Assembly: GCA_028817255.1 (NCBI GenBank)
Contig: JAPPQA010000123.1
Coordinates: 1-13,733 of the forward strand
Direction: 5' to 3'
Length of the DNA stretch: 13,733 nucleotides
Source of the DNA: Gammaproteobacteria bacterium
GTDB lineage: Bacteria > Pseudomonadota > Gammaproteobacteria > Porifericomitales > Porifericomitaceae
The notes under the pieces were generated by a model that worked only from the letters and a program-made list of their open reading frames with translations, made no database searches and was not told the origin of the DNA. The position numbers and the translations under genes are program-made. Positions within the stretch are counted from its first letter, which is position 1, and every line of letters begins with the position of its first letter. This document shows, piece by piece, positions 7,276 through 13,733 of this stretch.

Positions 7276-7797
7276 GTGGCAGGACGCAAGCAAAATCAGG
7301 CATCCAAAGGGGAGGCCAAGACTGCGGTGCGCCCGGCCAGGGTAGCGACGGCGCGGAAGAAACGGGCCGCCGCGGGCGCTAACAAGCGCAAGGCCGGCGG
7401 GCGCAAAGCCTATCGTCCGAAACCGAACGAGAAGTATATGAACCCGAGGCAGGTGCGGTACTTTCACGAATTGCTGACGCAGCGGCGCCGGGAATTGCTG
7501 GAAGAGGTGGACCGCACCGTGCATCACTTGCAAGGGGAGGCGACGCAATTCCCCGACCCTACCGATCGCGCGTCCCAGGAAGAGGAGTTCGCCCTGGAAT
7601 TGCGTACCCGCGACCGGGAAAGACAACTTATCTACAAAATTGACGAGGCGATCCGCGAACTGGGGAACGGGGAATACGGCTATTGCCGGGAATGCGGTGC
7701 GGAGATCGGGCTCCACCGGCTGGAGGCGCGGCCGATGGCGACCCTGTGCATAGACTGCAAGCGGCTGGACGAAATCCGGGAGCGCCAATACAGGTAA
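7276..7797 (+). CDS. dksA: RNA polymerase-binding transcription factor DksA
   Basis: DksA enters the secondary channel of RNA polymerase and, with ppGpp, resets transcription of rRNA and amino acid genes. From residue about 50 onward the protein follows E. coli DksA closely: EVDRTVHHLQ, the coiled-coil tip FPDPTDRAS with Asp94, Asp97 and Ala99, and QEEEFALELRTRDRER. The zinc finger cysteines 137, 140, 158 and 161 are intact. The start is the GTG at 7276, because GGGAGGGG sits 4 bases upstream; the open frame before it has no good site. The 173-residue product has about 50 extra N-terminal residues rich in Lys, Arg and Ala, unlike the roughly 20 acidic/neutral residues that precede the EKYMN motif in E. 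coli. It diverges from rimP and converges on the DAHP synthase gene. Confidence 0.94.
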   Translation: MAGRKQNQASKGEAKTAVRPARVATARKKRAAAGANKRKAGGRKAYRPKPNEKYMNPRQVRYFHELLTQRRRELLEEVDRTVHHLQGEATQFPDPTDRASQEEEFALELRTRDRERQLIYKIDEAIRELGNGEYGYCRECGAEIGLHRLEARPMATLCIDCKRLDEIRERQYR

Positions 7798-7941
7798 CCG
7801 TTCAAGTTGGACCGATTCGGAGATTGGGCCCAAGGATTGGGCAATCCCAGCCGATTTCCGGTCCGCGCCCCGACAAACTCCCTGCCCAAAACAACTTCCA
7901 GGGGGGACTCTCCCAGGGGGGGGTCCCCGACCTTCGAGCGC

Positions 7942-9069
7942 TTATTCCGAGCGTTGCGCCCGCTCCGAGAGGCGCGCCGCCGCCCGCCTGTTATACGCAT
8001 CGTGGGCAATGCGTACATCTTCCAAGTACCACGGCAACCACTCCAGGGGCAGCGCCTGGGCGCTGTCCACCAAAGCCTTGGCCGGCCGGGGATGGAAATC
8101 CGTCAGCACCATGTTGGCGCCCGCAATCACGCCCTGCGCCGTGGCATGGAACACGTCCGGGACGCCGTCCGCGGCCGACTCTATGGTACCCACCGAGTGG
8201 GAAGGGTCTATGCACACAGGCATGCGCGTCAGGCGCTTGACCACCGGCACGTGGGCGAAGTCCGCAAGGTTGCGGTGCGGGTCCCCCAGGTTGGTCTTCA
8301 TGCCGCGCAGGCAGAAGATCACCCTTCGGTTGCCTTCGCTGGCGAGGTACTCCGCCGCGTTCAGCGACTCGTTCAGCGTAATCCCGAAACCCCGCTTCAG
8401 GAGCGCTGGAAAATCACGCTGACGGCCGACGCTTTTCAGCAATTCGAAATTCTGCGTATTGCGGGTTCCGATCTGCAAAATGACGCCCGTGGGGTTCCCC
8501 GCCTCTTCCAAGGCGGTACGGATCTCGTCCAAGTGATTATCGTGGGTTATTTCCATCGCTACCGCCCGAATGCCGTACTTGCCGGCCAATTCGAATACGT
8601 AGGGCAGGCAGGCGGCGCCGTGACCCTGGAAGGAATATGGGCTGGTACGCGGCTTGTACGCGCCCATCCGCGCACAGCGCTGGCCTTGCTCGCTCAGCGC
8701 CCGCATCGTCATTTCCACGTGCTCCCGGGTGTCCACAGCGCATAGACCGGCAAAGACATGCAGGCTTTCCTGAGAGAAGTCCAGCCCGTTATAGCTGAAG
8801 GAGTGGGTACGCTCGTCGTCTTCGTGGCGCCCCAACACCCGGTACTCCCGCGACACCCGCACCACCCGCTCCACTACCGCGAAAGCCTGTAGTTCGTCTG
8901 CCGGCAGGAGGGCGGTATCGCCGATCAAATAGATTTCCGTGAGTACCTGGCGGGCGCCGATTTCGTCATGGACGCGATAACGAATGCCCTGTAACCGATC
9001 CAGGTAATTCAACAACCGGCGATAATCGTTGCTGTCCTTGCCCGTATCCGGGCGCAATATGAGGATCAT
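7942..9069 (-). CDS. aroF: 3-deoxy-7-phosphoheptulonate (DAHP) synthase, type I-beta
   Basis: This enzyme condenses phosphoenolpyruvate with erythrose 4-phosphate in the first step of the shikimate pathway. The start is the ATG giving MILILRPDTG; an upstream extension in frame has no family likeness. Of 375 residues, about 1-75 form the ferredoxin-like N-terminal domain seen in the T. maritima/B. subtilis-type enzymes, not in the E. coli AroG/F/H type. The barrel carries the metal cysteine in AGLC (Cys110), GAYKPRTSPYSFQG (136-149), QIGTRNTQNF (199-208), LLKRGFG (223-229) and DPSHSVG (288-294, with His291). FHPRPAKALVD follows near the C-terminus. The symbol is uncertain because aroF is also used for the unrelated-subtype E. 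coli paralogue. The gene stands alone, with a poor ribosome site (a G run about 14 bases upstream) and no visible terminator. Confidence 0.92.
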   Translation of the reverse strand: MILILRPDTGKDSNDYRRLLNYLDRLQGIRYRVHDEIGARQVLTEIYLIGDTALLPADELQAFAVVERVVRVSREYRVLGRHEDDERTHSFSYNGLDFSQESLHVFAGLCAVDTREHVEMTMRALSEQGQRCARMGAYKPRTSPYSFQGHGAACLPYVFELAGKYGIRAVAMEITHDNHLDEIRTALEEAGNPTGVILQIGTRNTQNFELLKSVGRQRDFPALLKRGFGITLNESLNAAEYLASEGNRRVIFCLRGMKTNLGDPHRNLADFAHVPVVKRLTRMPVCIDPSHSVGTIESAADGVPDVFHATAQGVIAGANMVLTDFHPRPAKALVDSAQALPLEWLPWYLEDVRIAHDAYNRRAAARLSERAQRSE

Positions 9070-9226
9070 TGGGTCATGCCCCCCCCAAAAGCGAACCTGG
9101 GAAGCGAAAGCGGCGATCCTAGCACAAGCGCCGCAGCCACGCGCCGCCGCTGGCGGCCCCGCAAGGCTCCCGCGCCAAGCGGCTGGCGCGGAGCCGCGGA
9201 GCCGGTCACGCAAGGGCCGGCAATTT

Positions 9227-9235
9227 TGCTATGAT
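9227..9235 (+). promoter_or_regulatory. Extended -10 promoter candidate for the aspartic protease gene
   Basis: The sequence TGCTATGAT combines a TG extension with a -10-like TATGAT (9230-9235). A poor -35 match, TCACGC at 9206-9211 (18-base spacer), fits an extended -10 promoter. Transcription would start near 9242, about 50 bases before the preferred GTG start. Confidence 0.45.
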
Positions 9236-9291
9236 TGCGGCAACCGCCTGCGGTGCAACCCAAAGGACAGCCCAGCGCGAGGGGAAGCCTT

Positions 9292-9993
9292 GTGATAAGC
9301 GCAAATCGCCATCGAAAGCAGTGCAGGGCGAATAACGCCCGACGCCGGGCAAGTATGCGGTGCGGCGCCGAGGCTCTCGCACTGGCTGCCTTGCTCCTGC
9401 CGCTTGCCGCGACGGCCGCGCCGAAAATATCGGTGGCGGGGCTGTTCAAAGGGCAGGCCATCCTCGTGATTGACGGCAAGCAACATCTGCTGAAGAACGG
9501 AGACACCAGCCCGGAGGGCGTCAAACTGATCGAAGCGAACAGCAAAGAGGCCGTGCTGGAAATTGACGGCGAACGCCGCAGCTACCAACTGGGCGGCGGC
9601 ATCGCCGCCACCTACAAGGACGGCCGCAATTCGGTGCGCCTCCTGCCCGACGACCGGGGCCACTATTTCGTCACCGGCAAGATCAACCAGCAACCCATCC
9701 GCTTCCTGGTGGACACGGGGGCAAGCTATATCAGCCTCAACCAGAACCAGGCCGAGCGCCTGGGAATTGATTTCCGCAAGGGGAAAGCGGGCCTGTCCTC
9801 TACCGCATCGGGAGTCGTAGAGTCCTTTCTGATCGAATTGGACCGGGTCAGCATCCAGTCCATCGAGCAACATCGCGTGGGGGCGGTCGTCAATCCCGGC
9901 GACTTCCCGAAGGAGGCGTTGCTCGGCAATTCCTTTCTGAACCAACTGCACATCAAGCGCGAAGGCAAGGTGCTCGAACTGGTGCAGCCGTAG
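9292..9993 (+). CDS. Exported retropepsin-like aspartic protease
   Basis: The product resembles the bacterial clan AA aspartic proteases of the retropepsin-like family, which act as homodimers using one Asp per chain. The active-site motif is FLVDTGASYISL with Asp141, and the second conserved block is ALLGNSFLNQLHIKREGKVLEL near the C-terminus. A hydrophobic segment at residues about 26-42 (LALAALLLPLAATAAP) is a signal peptide or membrane anchor, so it acts in the periplasm. A region of about 80 residues between the leader and the protease domain starts KISVAGLFKGQAILVIDGK. I prefer the GTG at 9292, which has GAGGGGAAG just upstream, giving 233 residues with an Arg-rich n-region. The ATG at 9355 would give 212 residues and a shorter, more ordinary signal peptide but lacks a ribosome site. 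The substrate is unknown. It converges with the DUF6580 gene, with 38 bases between and no clear terminator. Confidence 0.85.
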   Translation: MISANRHRKQCRANNARRRASMRCGAEALALAALLLPLAATAAPKISVAGLFKGQAILVIDGKQHLLKNGDTSPEGVKLIEANSKEAVLEIDGERRSYQLGGGIAATYKDGRNSVRLLPDDRGHYFVTGKINQQPIRFLVDTGASYISLNQNQAERLGIDFRKGKAGLSSTASGVVESFLIELDRVSIQSIEQHRVGAVVNPGDFPKEALLGNSFLNQLHIKREGKVLELVQP

Positions 9994-10031
9994 TCCGCGG
10001 CCCGTTCCATCCTGGCGGCCCGCAACCCGCC

Positions 10032-10595
10032 TCAACCCGCTTGGCTACGGGCAACGGCGCCTCCCTCCAGCCGCGCCTCCGCTTGCTCCCAGGCCAGAAC
10101 CAGCAGCGGCAGGTAAAAGAGGTTGCCCAACAGCGTCCAGGAGAAGAACGGCAGGGCCAGCAGGTAGCAGCGCAACAGCCCGGCCAGGGTACGCGGGTAC
10201 AATTCGCCGGCCAGCCAAACTCCCAGATTGGACAGGACGAAAAACGCCAGCGCCGCCGCGAAGGCAGCCAGGAACAGCCTCCCGCGAGAGCGAGTGCCGC
10301 GCAGCAACAGGCGGCCCAGCGGTACGCCGGACAAACAGCCGACATAAACGCCGAGCATAACCCAAGGGTGGTAAAAACCGAGCCAGGCGTCGCTCACCAA
10401 CAGCGCCGCCAGAGGCGTCAGCCAGGTGCCGGCGCCCGTGAGAGAGCGGCCCGCGAACAGAGCGGCGGCGCCCAGAGGCGTAAAGTTGGGGGGATGCGGT
10501 AATAAACGGCCGCACACGGCCAACAGTACCAGCCCGACGCCTACCGCTTGCAGGGGGGACGGGCGGCGCGGGAAAAAAAGGCCCCAGCCGTTCAT
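10032..10595 (-). CDS. DUF6580-type integral membrane protein, putative transporter component
   Basis: The 187-residue protein is largely hydrophobic, with five or six predicted membrane segments (about 14-30, 56-72, 78-96, 107-130, 140-168). It carries the conserved pattern of the DUF6580 family: GRLLPHPPNFTPLGAAALFAG (from residue 29), SDAWLGFYHPW and SNLGVWL. YPRTLAGLLRCY and ALPFFSWTLLGNLFY follow near the end. Members have been annotated as putative transport proteins, and the size and topology recall substrate-binding S components of ECF transporters; I infer this from shape only. The ATG at 10593-10595 is chosen because the family match begins just after it; a TTG 14 codons earlier is also in frame. 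It lies 85 bases downstream of the BtuB-like receptor on the same strand, suggesting a role in the same uptake process, possibly of a cobalamin-like compound. Confidence 0.82.
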   Translation of the reverse strand: MNGWGLFFPRRPSPLQAVGVGLVLLAVCGRLLPHPPNFTPLGAAALFAGRSLTGAGTWLTPLAALLVSDAWLGFYHPWVMLGVYVGCLSGVPLGRLLLRGTRSRGRLFLAAFAAALAFFVLSNLGVWLAGELYPRTLAGLLRCYLLALPFFSWTLLGNLFYLPLLVLAWEQAEARLEGGAVARSQAG

Positions 10596-10680
10596 TGCCG
10601 GCACCCCGGCGCGGGCGACGCGAACCCGGACGGGCAAATGTCGGCGGCGTTCCGCGACAAAGCCGGTGCGGACGGATCGC

Positions 10681-12489
10681 TCACTGGCGGCGCAACCCCA
10701 GGTACAAGCCGCGTCCCGGGACGCCGTAACCGTCCACCTCCCGATAATTGCGATTCAGCAGGTTATCCACGCGCAACAACAACTCCAAGCCCGGCGCAAG
10801 ACGCCACCCCGCCGCCAAATCCAGCACTGCGTACCCCCCTAGCGCCACGTTCCCCACATCCAGCCGCCGCCCGACATAGCGCGCCGTCAGGGCGACATGA
10901 CCGCCCTCCTTCACTGCCCACTGCAGCGTGCCATGGGCCTTGTGCCGGGGACGGCGCAACAACGGCTGGCGGCTGTCCCGATTATAAGCGTCAGTGCGAG
11001 TGTAGCCGCCGTCCAGCCGCAACCGCGGCGTCAATTCGAACTGCAACTGCCATTCATGGCCACCGGCGTAGGCGCGGCCGGCATTAACCAAAGCCGCGGC
11101 AGCGAAATCATATTCGATCAGGTTCGCCAACCGCTGCTCGAAGCGGGTCGCCCGCAACCGCCAGCCGCCGTGCTGCCATTCCAGCCCCCACTCCCAACCG
11201 CGGCTCCGCTCCGGCCGCAGTTGCGGATTGCCGAATGAGGGATGGTAAAGATCGGACAGGGTAGGCGCACGGTAGCCCGTGCCGACGCCGCCGTGCAGAC
11301 GGATGCCGGTGGCGGCCAGGGGCCACTCGGCGTTGCCGCGCCAGTCTCCCCGGCTGCCGTAGCGTCCGTGGCGCTCGCCGCGCAGGTCGGCGCTCAGCCG
11401 CAGGTCGCGCAACGGGAAACGGTATTGCGCCCAGACGGAGTGACGCCGCAGCGAGCGCCGCAATTCGCTGCGCACCCGCTCCCGCTCCGTTTGCAGCCCC
11501 AGGTGAAATTGTTGCCGGCGCGGCAGACGCCACTCGTGCCGCCAGCCGAGGCGGGTGCGGGCGCCCAGAGAAACCCGCGTCGTGTCGTCCAGCAGGGAGT
11601 CGGCGGCCAGGGGACCGTTGTAGAAGCGGTTGCGCTGTCGCGCATAGTCCAGGCTCAAGTGTTGCCGCCAACGCTTCCCAGTAGGCGCCCACCCGGCATC
11701 CAGCCGCAACAGCCACCGGAATTTGCGATGGCGGTAATCGGGGTCGTCCACCACGGACAACAGATAGTCGTCCAAGTCGCTTTCGGTATCGGCATAACGC
11801 GCGCTCGCCTGCAGGGAGCCGCCCCCTTCCCGCAGCAAGGTACAGCGCGCCGTCAGGGCGGAATGCTCGAAACCGTCCCGCTCAGAGGCGCCGGCGGCAT
11901 GCGAGGGGCCTTCGCCAACATGGCGCTGCAACCGCAGCAAACAATCCCCCTGCCCGCCGCCGCCCGCGAACTCCAGGCCGCCGCGCAGGCTGTCATAGGA
12001 ACCTGCTTCCACATGGCCGCGCAGCCCGGGGGGGCGTCCGCGATAGCTGAAGATCCGAATGACCCCGCCGAGCGCCTCCGAGCCATACACCCCTCCCTGC
12101 GGGCCGCGCAGTATCTCAACCCGCTCAATGCCGTCCGTAGAGAGGTCGGCCAGATCCGCGATGCCCGTCACCGGGTCGTTCAGCGGCACCCCGTCCAACA
12201 GCACCAACACGTGATTAGAGTTGGTGCCGCGCAGGAATACGGAGGACTGACCGGCGATCCCGCCGGTGCGCACTGTGTCCGCCCCCACCGCAAGGCGCAG
12301 CAGTTCCAGGACCCGCGGCTTGCCGAGGCGGGCGATCCGTTCGGCGTCGAACACAGTAACCGAGGCGCCCGGCGCCGGGGTGCGGTGCGCGCTCACGATC
12401 AAAGGCGCCGCCCCGGCATTGACAGCCGCCAGCGCACACAGCGCGGCAACGGAACCCCACAGGGGCCGGTTCTCCCCTAACGACGGCAC
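10681..12489 (-). CDS. btuB: BtuB-like TonB-dependent outer-membrane receptor
   Basis: TonB-dependent receptors import scarce ligands through a 22-strand outer-membrane barrel. The likeliest start is the GTG at 12489, giving 602 residues (E. coli BtuB has 614). The frame stays open upstream but runs into the opposite xseB gene. A signal peptide covers about 1-28 (WGSVAALCALAAVNAGAA), followed by a TonB-box-like LIVSA (30-34). The plug domain (about 38-150) has SSVFLRGTNSNHVLVLLDGV and VEILRGPQGGVYGSEALGGVI, the arrangement found in BtuB. The rest is barrel with many alternating, Arg-rich strands, and GTGYRAPTLSDLYHPSFGNPQLRPE is the typical late-barrel motif. It ends in LYLGLRRQ without the terminal aromatic residue usual for outer-membrane barrels. 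Only 81 bases separate it from xseB, too few for a cobalamin riboswitch, so B12 as ligand rests on similarity alone. Confidence 0.88.
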   Translation of the reverse strand: MPSLGENRPLWGSVAALCALAAVNAGAAPLIVSAHRTPAPGASVTVFDAERIARLGKPRVLELLRLAVGADTVRTGGIAGQSSVFLRGTNSNHVLVLLDGVPLNDPVTGIADLADLSTDGIERVEILRGPQGGVYGSEALGGVIRIFSYRGRPPGLRGHVEAGSYDSLRGGLEFAGGGGQGDCLLRLQRHVGEGPSHAAGASERDGFEHSALTARCTLLREGGGSLQASARYADTESDLDDYLLSVVDDPDYRHRKFRWLLRLDAGWAPTGKRWRQHLSLDYARQRNRFYNGPLAADSLLDDTTRVSLGARTRLGWRHEWRLPRRQQFHLGLQTERERVRSELRRSLRRHSVWAQYRFPLRDLRLSADLRGERHGRYGSRGDWRGNAEWPLAATGIRLHGGVGTGYRAPTLSDLYHPSFGNPQLRPERSRGWEWGLEWQHGGWRLRATRFEQRLANLIEYDFAAAALVNAGRAYAGGHEWQLQFELTPRLRLDGGYTRTDAYNRDSRQPLLRRPRHKAHGTLQWAVKEGGHVALTARYVGRRLDVGNVALGGYAVLDLAAGWRLAPGLELLLRVDNLLNRNYREVDGYGVPGRGLYLGLRRQ

Positions 12490-12515
12490 CGCACCCCGAC
12501 CTCGGCGCTGCAATG

Positions 12516-12524
12516 TGGTACACT
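12516..12524 (+). promoter_or_regulatory. Extended -10 promoter candidate for xseB-ispA
   Basis: TGGTACACT contains a TG extension and a -10-like TACACT (12519-12524). No good -35 box is seen 17 bases upstream. Transcription would begin near 12531, about 40 bases before the xseB start. The position lies in the short divergent region shared with the BtuB-like gene. Confidence 0.4.
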
Positions 12525-12540
12525 GGCCGCGACCCGGGAA

Positions 12541-12572
12541 GGGAGGACCGCGACATGGGAGGACCGCGACAT
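12541..12572 (+). repeat. Perfect 16-bp tandem duplication of ribosome site and start of xseB
   Basis: The unit gggaggaccgcgacat occurs twice in a row (12541-12556 and 12557-12572). Each copy holds a strong Shine-Dalgarno sequence (GGGAGGA) and the start of an ATG seven bases later. The second ATG (12571) opens xseB. The first ATG (12555) is 16 bases upstream, so it is out of frame; it opens a 10-codon reading frame that ends in TGA inside xseB. Confidence 0.9.
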
Positions 12573-12852
12573 GGCAAAAGGCGCTGACGACCAAGCGAAA
12601 GATCCCTCGGCCCCCTCGGATTTCGAGACGGCCCTGAAAGAACTGGAATCCCTGATCGAAAAAATGGAAGAGGGGCAGTTGAACCTTGACGATTCGGTGC
12701 GACATTTCGAGCAAGGGCTCAAATTAATTCGTCACTGCGAAAAGTCACTGCAACAAGCGGAACGAAAGATCCAAGTCCTGCGGGAACAGGACGACCGACC
12801 GCCCCAATTGGAACTGCTTTCCCCCGGCGACAACGAAGAAGACCCTCAGTAA
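12571..12852 (+). CDS. xseB: Exodeoxyribonuclease VII small subunit XseB
   Basis: XseB is the small helical subunit of exonuclease VII, which degrades single-stranded DNA together with XseA. The 93-residue protein has the family core FETALKELESLIEKMEEGQLNLDDSV's FETAL, LESLIEKMEEGQL and LDDSVRHFEQGLKLIRHCEKSL (about residues 17-62). An acidic, non-conserved tail follows. GGGAGGA lies seven bases before the ATG. The stop overlaps the ispA start by one base (TAATG), the usual xseB-ispA coupling. The large subunit xseA is not in this window. Confidence 0.95.
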   Translation: MAKGADDQAKDPSAPSDFETALKELESLIEKMEEGQLNLDDSVRHFEQGLKLIRHCEKSLQQAERKIQVLREQDDRPPQLELLSPGDNEEDPQ

Positions 12853-13733
12853 TGCCCTGGCGCGAGCAGGTGCAAGCCTACCGCGTCCGCGTAGAGGCCG
12901 CCCTGGATCGTTGGCTCCCCTCTCCCGCCGTCGAACCGTGTCAGCTGCACGAGGCGATGCGCTACGCAGTCCTGGGGCCGGGCAAACGGTTCCGTCCGAT
13001 CCTGGTCTATGCCAGCGGCGAGGCAATGGATGCCGCCCCGACGTTGCTGGAAAGACCCGCCTGTGCCGTAGAAATGATTCATGCCTACTCCATGATACAT
13101 GATGACCTGCCGGCAATGGACGACGACGACCTGCGTCGCGGCCGCCCCACCTGCCACCATGTCTATGGCGAAGCCACTGCCATCCTGGCGGGCGACGCCC
13201 TGCAGGCCCTTGCCTTCGATATTCTCACCCGCAACCTTGCGGACGATGCGGCGAACGGCCTGGTGGCGGCCCAAAGATTACGCACGGTGGAAACCCTGGC
13301 GGCGGCCAGCGGTCCCTCGGGCATGGTAGGAGGCCAGGCATTAGACCTTGCCGCCACCGGGAACCGCCTGGAACGGCGGGACTTGGAACAGATCCACCGC
13401 CGCAAGACCGGCGCGCTGATCCGTGCCAGCGTTGAGTTGGGCGCCTCATTCAGTGCCAACAGCAGCAATGGCGCGCGGCGCAAGCTGCGCCGTTTTGCCG
13501 AATGCCTGGGGCTGGCCTACCAGATTCACGACGATGTGCTGGATGTGGAAGGCAGCGCCGAAAGCCTGGGCAAGCGCAACTCCGACCGCCAGCGGCGGCA
13601 ACCCACTTACGCCGCGTTACTGGGCGCCGCGGGCGCCCGGCAGGCGGCGCGGGAGCTCTGCCGGGAGGCGCTGGCTGCACTGGACGGTTTCGACAGGCGC
13701 AAGACGGCGCTGTTGCGCCGAATTGCCGCCTAC
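12852..13733 (+). CDS. ispA: Farnesyl diphosphate synthase IspA (3' end cut by window edge)
   Basis: IspA joins dimethylallyl diphosphate with two isopentenyl diphosphates to make farnesyl diphosphate, the precursor of quinone side chains and undecaprenyl lipid. The window shows 294 codons without a stop; E. coli IspA has 299 residues, so only the tail is missing. Motifs in order are GKRFRP (44-49), the first Asp-rich motif DDLPAMDDDD (84-93) followed by LRRGRPTCH, GEATAILAGDAL, SGMVGGQALDL and HRRKTGALIRAS. The second Asp-rich motif is DDVLD (227-231). After it the usual LGK..G.D....KxTY block is altered: one residue is missing and the conserved Lys before TY is Gln250. It starts by one-base overlap with the xseB stop. 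In related bacteria dxs often follows. Confidence 0.95.
   Translation, partial: MPWREQVQAYRVRVEAALDRWLPSPAVEPCQLHEAMRYAVLGPGKRFRPILVYASGEAMDAAPTLLERPACAVEMIHAYSMIHDDLPAMDDDDLRRGRPTCHHVYGEATAILAGDALQALAFDILTRNLADDAANGLVAAQRLRTVETLAAASGPSGMVGGQALDLAATGNRLERRDLEQIHRRKTGALIRASVELGASFSANSSNGARRKLRRFAECLGLAYQIHDDVLDVEGSAESLGKRNSDRQRRQPTYAALLGAAGARQAARELCREALAALDGFDRRKTALLRRIAAY

Noticed and set aside
7798..7941. Possible bidirectional terminator between dksA and the DAHP synthase gene
   Set aside because: There are short palindromes (ttgggcccaa at 7824-7833, ggattgggcaatcc at 7834-7847) and C/G runs near 7900-7930, but none is followed by a T tract on either strand.
9066..9545. Open frame on the minus strand upstream of the DAHP synthase, and the in-frame N-terminal extension of that enzyme to 9213
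   Set aside because: The first frame is antisense to the protease gene. The extension has no similarity to the enzyme family, which begins at MILILRP, and it is Ala/Arg-rich noise.
11242..12480. Open frame of 412 codons on the plus strand, antisense to the BtuB-like gene
   Set aside because: It is a shadow of the receptor gene, with Gln/Ala/Arg-rich composition and no family likeness.
12490..12570. Possible cobalamin riboswitch upstream of the BtuB-like gene
   Set aside because: Only 81 bases separate the two divergent genes, no conserved B12-box was seen, and the space is too small for the roughly 200-base aptamer.

Overview
The window is GC-rich bacterial chromosome carrying conserved housekeeping genes. 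The gene set points to a gammaproteobacterium: rimP-nusA-infB-rbfA-truB in that order, DksA with an intact zinc finger, and xseB followed by ispA. The long acidic C-terminus of NusA and the two IF2 N-terminal domains of InfB agree with this. No species can be named from the sequence. No phage, CRISPR array, toxin-antitoxin or defence gene is visible.

Left half (1-6958, all minus strand): the transcription/translation operon reads right to left. It starts at a strong sigma70-like promoter near 7048-7077 and passes a leader with an intrinsic terminator hairpin (6988-7013), a likely attenuator. It then runs through rimP (ribosome maturation), nusA (elongation/antitermination), infB (initiation factor 2), rbfA (30S maturation) and truB (tRNA U55 pseudouridine synthase). 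The first four genes overlap or nearly touch. Between rbfA and truB a 259-bp non-coding palindromic element (1727-1985) interrupts the spacing. It has 18-bp terminal inverted repeats and identical 9-bp flanking direct repeats, so it looks like a MITE inserted in the operon. A second copy of its right end lies at 21-70. Between that copy and truB is a remnant of rsmE (16S rRNA m3U1498 methyltransferase) that has lost most of the N-terminal RNA-binding domain and the GPEGG motif.

Middle (7123-9993): dksA (plus strand) diverges from rimP and converges with a type I-beta DAHP synthase (minus strand), the entry enzyme of aromatic amino acid synthesis. The DAHP synthase diverges from an exported retropepsin-like aspartic protease (plus strand), which has its own extended -10 promoter candidate.

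Right part (10032-13733): a BtuB-like TonB-dependent outer-membrane receptor is followed by a DUF6580 multi-spanning membrane protein, both on the minus strand and likely one uptake unit. Diverging from the receptor are xseB (exonuclease VII small subunit) and ispA (farnesyl diphosphate synthase). ispA runs off the right edge only a few codons before its expected end. The xseB start region carries a perfect 16-bp tandem duplication of ribosome binding site plus start codon.

I do not see a previously undescribed multi-gene system here. The most unusual items are the inserted palindromic element and its second copy, the rsmE remnant in frame behind truB, the duplicated xseB translation start, and a changed conserved lysine region in IspA.
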